Assembly (NCBI RefSeq): GCF_001583495.1
Contig: NZ_LQAQ01000012.1
Coordinates: 1 to 64,000, forward strand
DNA from: Flammeovirga sp. SJP92
GTDB lineage: Bacteria; Bacteroidota; Bacteroidia; Cytophagales; Flammeovirgaceae
Direction of reading: 5' to 3'
Length of the DNA: 64,000 bases
Each line of letters starts with the position of its first letter. Position 1 is the stretch's first letter. This document shows, piece by piece, positions 60,422 through 64,000 of this stretch. Below the pieces are notes generated by a model, which was not told the origin of the DNA, ran no database searches, and saw only the letters and a program-made list of their open reading frames with translations. A program made the position numbers and the translations under genes.

Positions 60422-62617
60422 TTAATCTACCCAGTGTAATACATTTCGAATCACACTCCAGTGTTTATCTGTACTTGTTGGGTCTTCACCCAATATCCAA
60501 TAATCGTAAAAACGCTGGATGGTGCCATCTTTCTTATTGACTTCAATCCAGTCAGAAACAAAATTGGCCATATTTTCATCATTATTTCCTACCGGGTAAG
60601 CAAGCGGAAGTGTAATACTGTAAGGCAACGGATTTGCAATTTGGAACTCCGGATGGAGAAGCGTTAAAGCTGCTCCTCTCTCTGCACTTGTCAGTAAGCC
60701 ACTTAAAGGAATACTGTCTGGTTTAGTATCAAAAAACTCATCAACAGAATCCAGTCGCACAGCTTGAGCATTAGGGAAATATTTCAAAAATTTATCGGCA
60801 ACATCGCGTCTTTCAAAATAGCCAATATTGAAAGAATCTAAAGCTGCTGTTTTTTCAAAAGTCTTAAATTGATCTGCCTGATCTCCTACCACCAATGCCA
60901 TTGTAACATCGATATAAGGTTTAGAGAATACCAACTCTGCGGAATATTGACTCGACATAAATATATCCGACATTACAATATCAAAATTGTCATTTTTCAA
61001 CTCTTCAGGCATGTTACCTACTGTAATTGGTACAAATTCGATTTCCACATCAAGCACTGAACCTAATTCATGAGCCATATCAATTCCAAACCCCACCAAT
61101 TCTCCTTTTGCGTTAAAGTAGCTGAATGGAATTTCATTTTCATAAAAACCTACTCTGATAATCCCTCTTCTTTTAATCCTGTCCAAAATTCCTTCTCCTT
61201 CTATTAACGGAATTGGATTTGGAGATGCCTCGGGAAGTACTTTAAAGGGTACCAACTGATGAACCAACTGCATATTAGCAATTACTTTATCATTCTGATA
61301 AACATCTTTTAATGAATAAGCCAAGAAGTATCGTAATGGAATTAATGTTCCTATAAATAATCCAATCGAAACAGTAATCAACATGGAGATCTTACGCTTC
61401 TTAACCTTGAAAAATCCATGTGAAGTACCTAATGTTAAAATAGTGAGTGTAATCAAATGCATAGCTCCTAATACCACTCTTACTCTATCTGTAAATACTG
61501 TTGATACTACGAAAAGCTGGAACATATCTTTTGGAATTTTCAAGATATCCAGCATAAAGGGAATACCTGTCACTGGTGCCACGAAGCTACTCAACAACGT
61601 TGCCCCCACAAACATAGGGTAGTCTTTAAAGGTGATTTCATTCCCTACAAACCACGCTGCAAAGGGAACAAAAACAAATATCACTAAAGTACCAAGGTTA
61701 GGAAAAGGATAAGCTAACGGCATTAGAATGTCAGTTCCTGCATCATTTTCATCATTTCCTAAATTATACTCTTTGTATAACTCTTTTAAATCTTCGATCA
61801 ATTGAGGAAGTACAACAATGATTTTTCCTGTTGCAAAAATTGTTATCAAAGTAGCTTTTGTATACTTAAAAATGTCTTTGTATTTAAAAGGTGTACAAGC
61901 CGAAATCAACATTGGCAATACCCAAAATACCATGATCATCACAGCCACAATATAGGTCAGCAAATACGCTTGCATCTTACCTAATTCATCCAGCGTCATT
62001 GTCCCTGCCGTACTTGCTGCAATGGCAAAAACCCCTGCTGGTGTCAACTTCACAACCAGTTTATTAACCTGATTCAGTGCTTTGTTAAACGCATCTAAAC
62101 TATTTAGTAATAGATCCTTATCCTTCCCACTAATTTGCATTACTCCAATTCCTACTAGAATAGAAAATAATACCACTGCAGGTACTTTACTTTCTGCCAA
62201 AGAGAAAAACGGATTGGAAGGAATATATAACTTCAGAAAATCAATCTCTGGTGGAGGAGTGATAAAGCTAGTACTGAAAAAGTTTGCTGACTTCCATTCT
62301 GGAAAAGCAAAAGGCAGTATTAAAACCACACCTATTCCTAGCAATAATAAGAATGATAGACATCGAATGCCGTTTACAATAAGCTTGCGTCCTTCTTCTA
62401 AAGAAAGACGGCCAATGTTCACTATCAATGAAAAAACAATATAGGGTAGTACTGTCATTTGCAGTAACCCAATAAATGCATCACCGAAAATTCCTAGATG
62501 CTCGCAATATTCACCAAAAAATAAACCTATAGCAATTCCCAAAAATAGACCAATCAAAATCTTTGTTGATAAAGTCATGGGTTTCTTTTCTTTTGAAGTT
62601 TTGGATGGATTAGACAT
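60422..62617 (-). CDS. SDF (DAACS) transporter-like protein fused to periplasmic solute-binding domain
   Basis: 731 residues. Residues about 15-405 have the multi-helix layout of sodium:dicarboxylate symporters ('GLFLGIAIGLFFGEYCEHLG', 'LLQMTVLPYIVFSLIVNIG', 'VNKLVVKLTPAGVFAIAAST'). An additional membrane segment follows (about 410-432, 'LITVSIGLFIGTLIPLRYFL'), then a family-3 solute-binding domain from about 474 ('RRGIIRVGFYENEIPFSYFN', 'LVGFGIDMAHELGSVLDVEI', 'DNFDIVMSDIFMS', 'VFSKPYIDVTMALVVGDQAD'). The extra helix would place the binding domain in the periplasm. Core transport motifs are degenerate: HP1 reads 'IFATGKIIVV', the NMDGT position reads 'PFPNLGT', and the last helix reads 'DRVRVVLGAMHLITL'. 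It may be a receptor-like or altered-substrate protein. Confidence 0.88.
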   Translation of the reverse strand: MSNPSKTSKEKKPMTLSTKILIGLFLGIAIGLFFGEYCEHLGIFGDAFIGLLQMTVLPYIVFSLIVNIGRLSLEEGRKLIVNGIRCLSFLLLLGIGVVLILPFAFPEWKSANFFSTSFITPPPEIDFLKLYIPSNPFFSLAESKVPAVVLFSILVGIGVMQISGKDKDLLLNSLDAFNKALNQVNKLVVKLTPAGVFAIAASTAGTMTLDELGKMQAYLLTYIVAVMIMVFWVLPMLISACTPFKYKDIFKYTKATLITIFATGKIIVVLPQLIEDLKELYKEYNLGNDENDAGTDILMPLAYPFPNLGTLVIFVFVPFAAWFVGNEITFKDYPMFVGATLLSSFVAPVTGIPFMLDILKIPKDMFQLFVVSTVFTDRVRVVLGAMHLITLTILTLGTSHGFFKVKKRKISMLITVSIGLFIGTLIPLRYFLAYSLKDVYQNDKVIANMQLVHQLVPFKVLPEASPNPIPLIEGEGILDRIKRRGIIRVGFYENEIPFSYFNAKGELVGFGIDMAHELGSVLDVEIEFVPITVGNMPEELKNDNFDIVMSDIFMSSQYSAELVFSKPYIDVTMALVVGDQADQFKTFEKTAALDSFNIGYFERRDVADKFLKYFPNAQAVRLDSVDEFFDTKPDSIPLSGLLTSAERGAALTLLHPEFQIANPLPYSITLPLAYPVGNNDENMANFVSDWIEVNKKDGTIQRFYDYWILGEDPTSTDKHWSVIRNVLHWVD

Positions 62618-62667
62618 ATAGTTTTTTGTAGTAAAAAAGTACGGTTTTGTTAAGCCTAATATAAATA

Positions 62668-62703
62668 AAGGTTACTCCTATTCCTAAAAATAAGAGTAAC
62701 CTT
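62668..62703 (-). terminator. hairpin downstream of the canonical symporter gene
   Basis: 10-bp stem AAGGTTACTC / GAGTAACCTT with a 16-nt loop and T-rich minus-strand flank, 60 nt after the stop at 62763. Confidence 0.75.
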
Positions 62704-62762
62704 CTGTTTATTTTAAGTCTTTCACTTCTGTTATATAAAATTGCAACTGAAGCTTAAACAAC

Positions 62763-63971
62763 CTAACCTTTTTCAATTCTATCCATAATCACTGCACATG
62801 AAGCATCACCTGTGATATTCACTGCCGTTCTAAACATGTCGAAAATTCTGTCTACACCAAAGATCAATGGTAAAGCTTCCACTGGAATACCAACTGCCAT
62901 TAATACCGCCACAGACAACAACGTTGGCCCTGGAACACCTGCTGTCCCAACAGCACCCAAAACGGAAGTAATAGCAATTGCTACATAATGCCCGAAATCT
63001 AGTTCCATTCCATACATCTGTGCAAAGAAAATAGCAACCATTGGGTTAAACACTGCATTCCCTGCCATGTTTACGGTAGCACCAAGAGGCAAAACAAATG
63101 AAGATACCGAACGACTTACTTTCATCTTATCACAAGCTTCATAATTTAATGGAAGTGTAGCTAAAGATGATGCAGAAGAAATTGCAAAAATCTGAGGAGT
63201 AATCATTTCTTTTATAAATTTCAATCCTGAAACTTTTCCAAAAAGATGAACAAGGCCTCCAAATACAGGGAAAGTAACAATTAATAAAGCCACCATATAC
63301 AAGATAAACAGGTTGCCAATATTGAATAAAACATCATATCCAAAAGTACCTACAGCATCTGCCATTAAACTCAAAACACCAAATGGTGCCAGCCACATCA
63401 CTTTGATGATCATCCAAGTTAAAACATCATTCACTCCTTCAATAAATTGACTTACAATGTTTCTTTTTTCATCTGATAATTTGCCAATACCTACCCCAAA
63501 AAACAATGAGAATAAAATGATTTGCAATACACTTCCTTCAGATAACGATAGGAAGGGGTTAGATGGTATTGCACCCAATATCGTATCCCAAAAACCGGCT
63601 ACTTCCCCCTTCTCTTCAAGGCTTGCATCCATCATTCCATTTGCCAAAATGGATAAATCAAGGCCTTTGCCTGGTTCAAAAAGTACTGGTAAAAGAATAC
63701 CGAAGAAAACGGCTATAAATGAAGTTATACCAAAATAGACGAAGGTTAATGTACCAATTGCACCTGCATTTTTTGATTTCCCCAATGCTTGAGCTCCCAT
63801 GATAATAGAGAAGAAAACCAATGGTATCACAAGCATTGACAATAGCTTAATAAAGATTTTTCCGATAGGAGCAATAACAGATACCTCAGGTCCAAAAAGA
63901 ACACCTAACAGTACCCCTAGAATCATGGAAATAAGAATAGCTATTCCAAGATCTATTTTAAAAAACTTCAT
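62763..63971 (-). CDS. dicarboxylate/amino acid:cation symporter (SDF/DAACS)
   Basis: 402 residues, normal length, eight-helix SDF fold. All hallmark motifs are present: HP1 serine-rich 'FAISSASSLATLPLN', TM7 'LPLGATVNMAGNAVFNPMVA' (NMxG), HP2 'GAVGTAGVPGPTLLSVAVLM', TM8 'VDRIFDMFRTAVNITGDASC' with the substrate-binding Asp/Arg/Asn. It is expected to take up C4-dicarboxylates or acidic/neutral amino acids with Na+ or H+; the substrate cannot be read from sequence. It is encoded directly upstream of the degenerate SDF-SBP fusion, whose binding domain might relate to the same substrate. Start ATG at 63971, 30 nt from the window end. Confidence 0.94.
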   Translation of the reverse strand: MKFFKIDLGIAILISMILGVLLGVLFGPEVSVIAPIGKIFIKLLSMLVIPLVFFSIIMGAQALGKSKNAGAIGTLTFVYFGITSFIAVFFGILLPVLFEPGKGLDLSILANGMMDASLEEKGEVAGFWDTILGAIPSNPFLSLSEGSVLQIILFSLFFGVGIGKLSDEKRNIVSQFIEGVNDVLTWMIIKVMWLAPFGVLSLMADAVGTFGYDVLFNIGNLFILYMVALLIVTFPVFGGLVHLFGKVSGLKFIKEMITPQIFAISSASSLATLPLNYEACDKMKVSRSVSSFVLPLGATVNMAGNAVFNPMVAIFFAQMYGMELDFGHYVAIAITSVLGAVGTAGVPGPTLLSVAVLMAVGIPVEALPLIFGVDRIFDMFRTAVNITGDASCAVIMDRIEKG

Positions 63972-64000
63972 GTTAATCGATTAGTATGATTTAAATAATT

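Noticed and set aside
1-64000. CRISPR array, tRNA/rRNA genes, transposase or prophage genes
   Set aside because: No regularly spaced repeats, no tRNA T-arm plus anticodon layout, and no transposase, integrase or phage structural gene could be found by reading.

Overview
The window is AT-rich chromosomal DNA from a member of the Bacteroidota, most likely a Cytophagales/Flammeovirgaceae-type marine bacterium (inference). Supporting signs are the GLPGLI family, an ECF sigma/FecR-DUF4974 pair, a NagB fused to a PIG-L deacetylase, NamZ, a two-component-type propeller fused to a SpoIIE phosphatase, and promoters of the Bacteroidota form TTG-N19-TAnnTTTG (clear in front of the SRP RNA and a SNF2 helicase). 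No tRNA, rRNA, CRISPR array or transposase gene was recognised.

0-8 kb: a truncated yhcG-type nuclease gene lies at the left edge. It is followed by a leftward envelope locus: a small exported two-cysteine peptide, a GLPGLI protein, and a tightly overlapping four-gene operon (membrane-anchored protein, HTTM/VKGC-like membrane enzyme, TonB-receptor-like outer-membrane protein, DCC thiol oxidoreductase). This locus is the best candidate here for an undescribed peptide export/modification system.

8-21 kb: a genome-defence/DNA-metabolism block. It holds a RecD2-like helicase, a SNF2 helicase with a disrupted N-terminus, and a complete Wadjet/Mks-type condensin operon (jetA-jetB-jetC-jetD; 1- to 8-nt overlaps or 2-nt gaps). 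The decayed 3' end of a yhcG nuclease gene sits 14 nt upstream of jetA, and a decayed hipA sits behind that, so the operon once carried, or was inserted beside, further accessory genes.

21-31 kb: mnmE, a lipoprotein of the DJ-1/PfpI family, a Crp-like regulator, a DUF2798/pirin/isochorismatase-like group, an AraC regulator, FecR anti-sigma and its ECF sigma factor (no TonB receptor beside them), and nth.

31-41 kb: amino-sugar and wall recycling (nagB-PIG-L with an operator-like inverted repeat on its promoter; NamZ exo-muramidase), a pair of REP-like hairpins, a TerB-like protein, a repeated terminator flanking a secreted MORN/TonB-C protein, a nitroreductase, an esterase, and pth-SPFH-rimM.

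41-64 kb: a LytTR regulator, a DUF2141 protein and a carotenoid-desaturase/RetSat-like protein fused to a ferredoxin-reductase module; a TMEM43-like protein; the SRP (4.5S) RNA gene; a second SNF2 helicase; a DUF4230 protein; a large propeller/SpoIIE phosphatase; an outer-membrane barrel; a very large L,D-transpeptidase-like lipoprotein; and two SDF transporters, one canonical and one with degenerate transport motifs fused to a periplasmic solute-binding domain.
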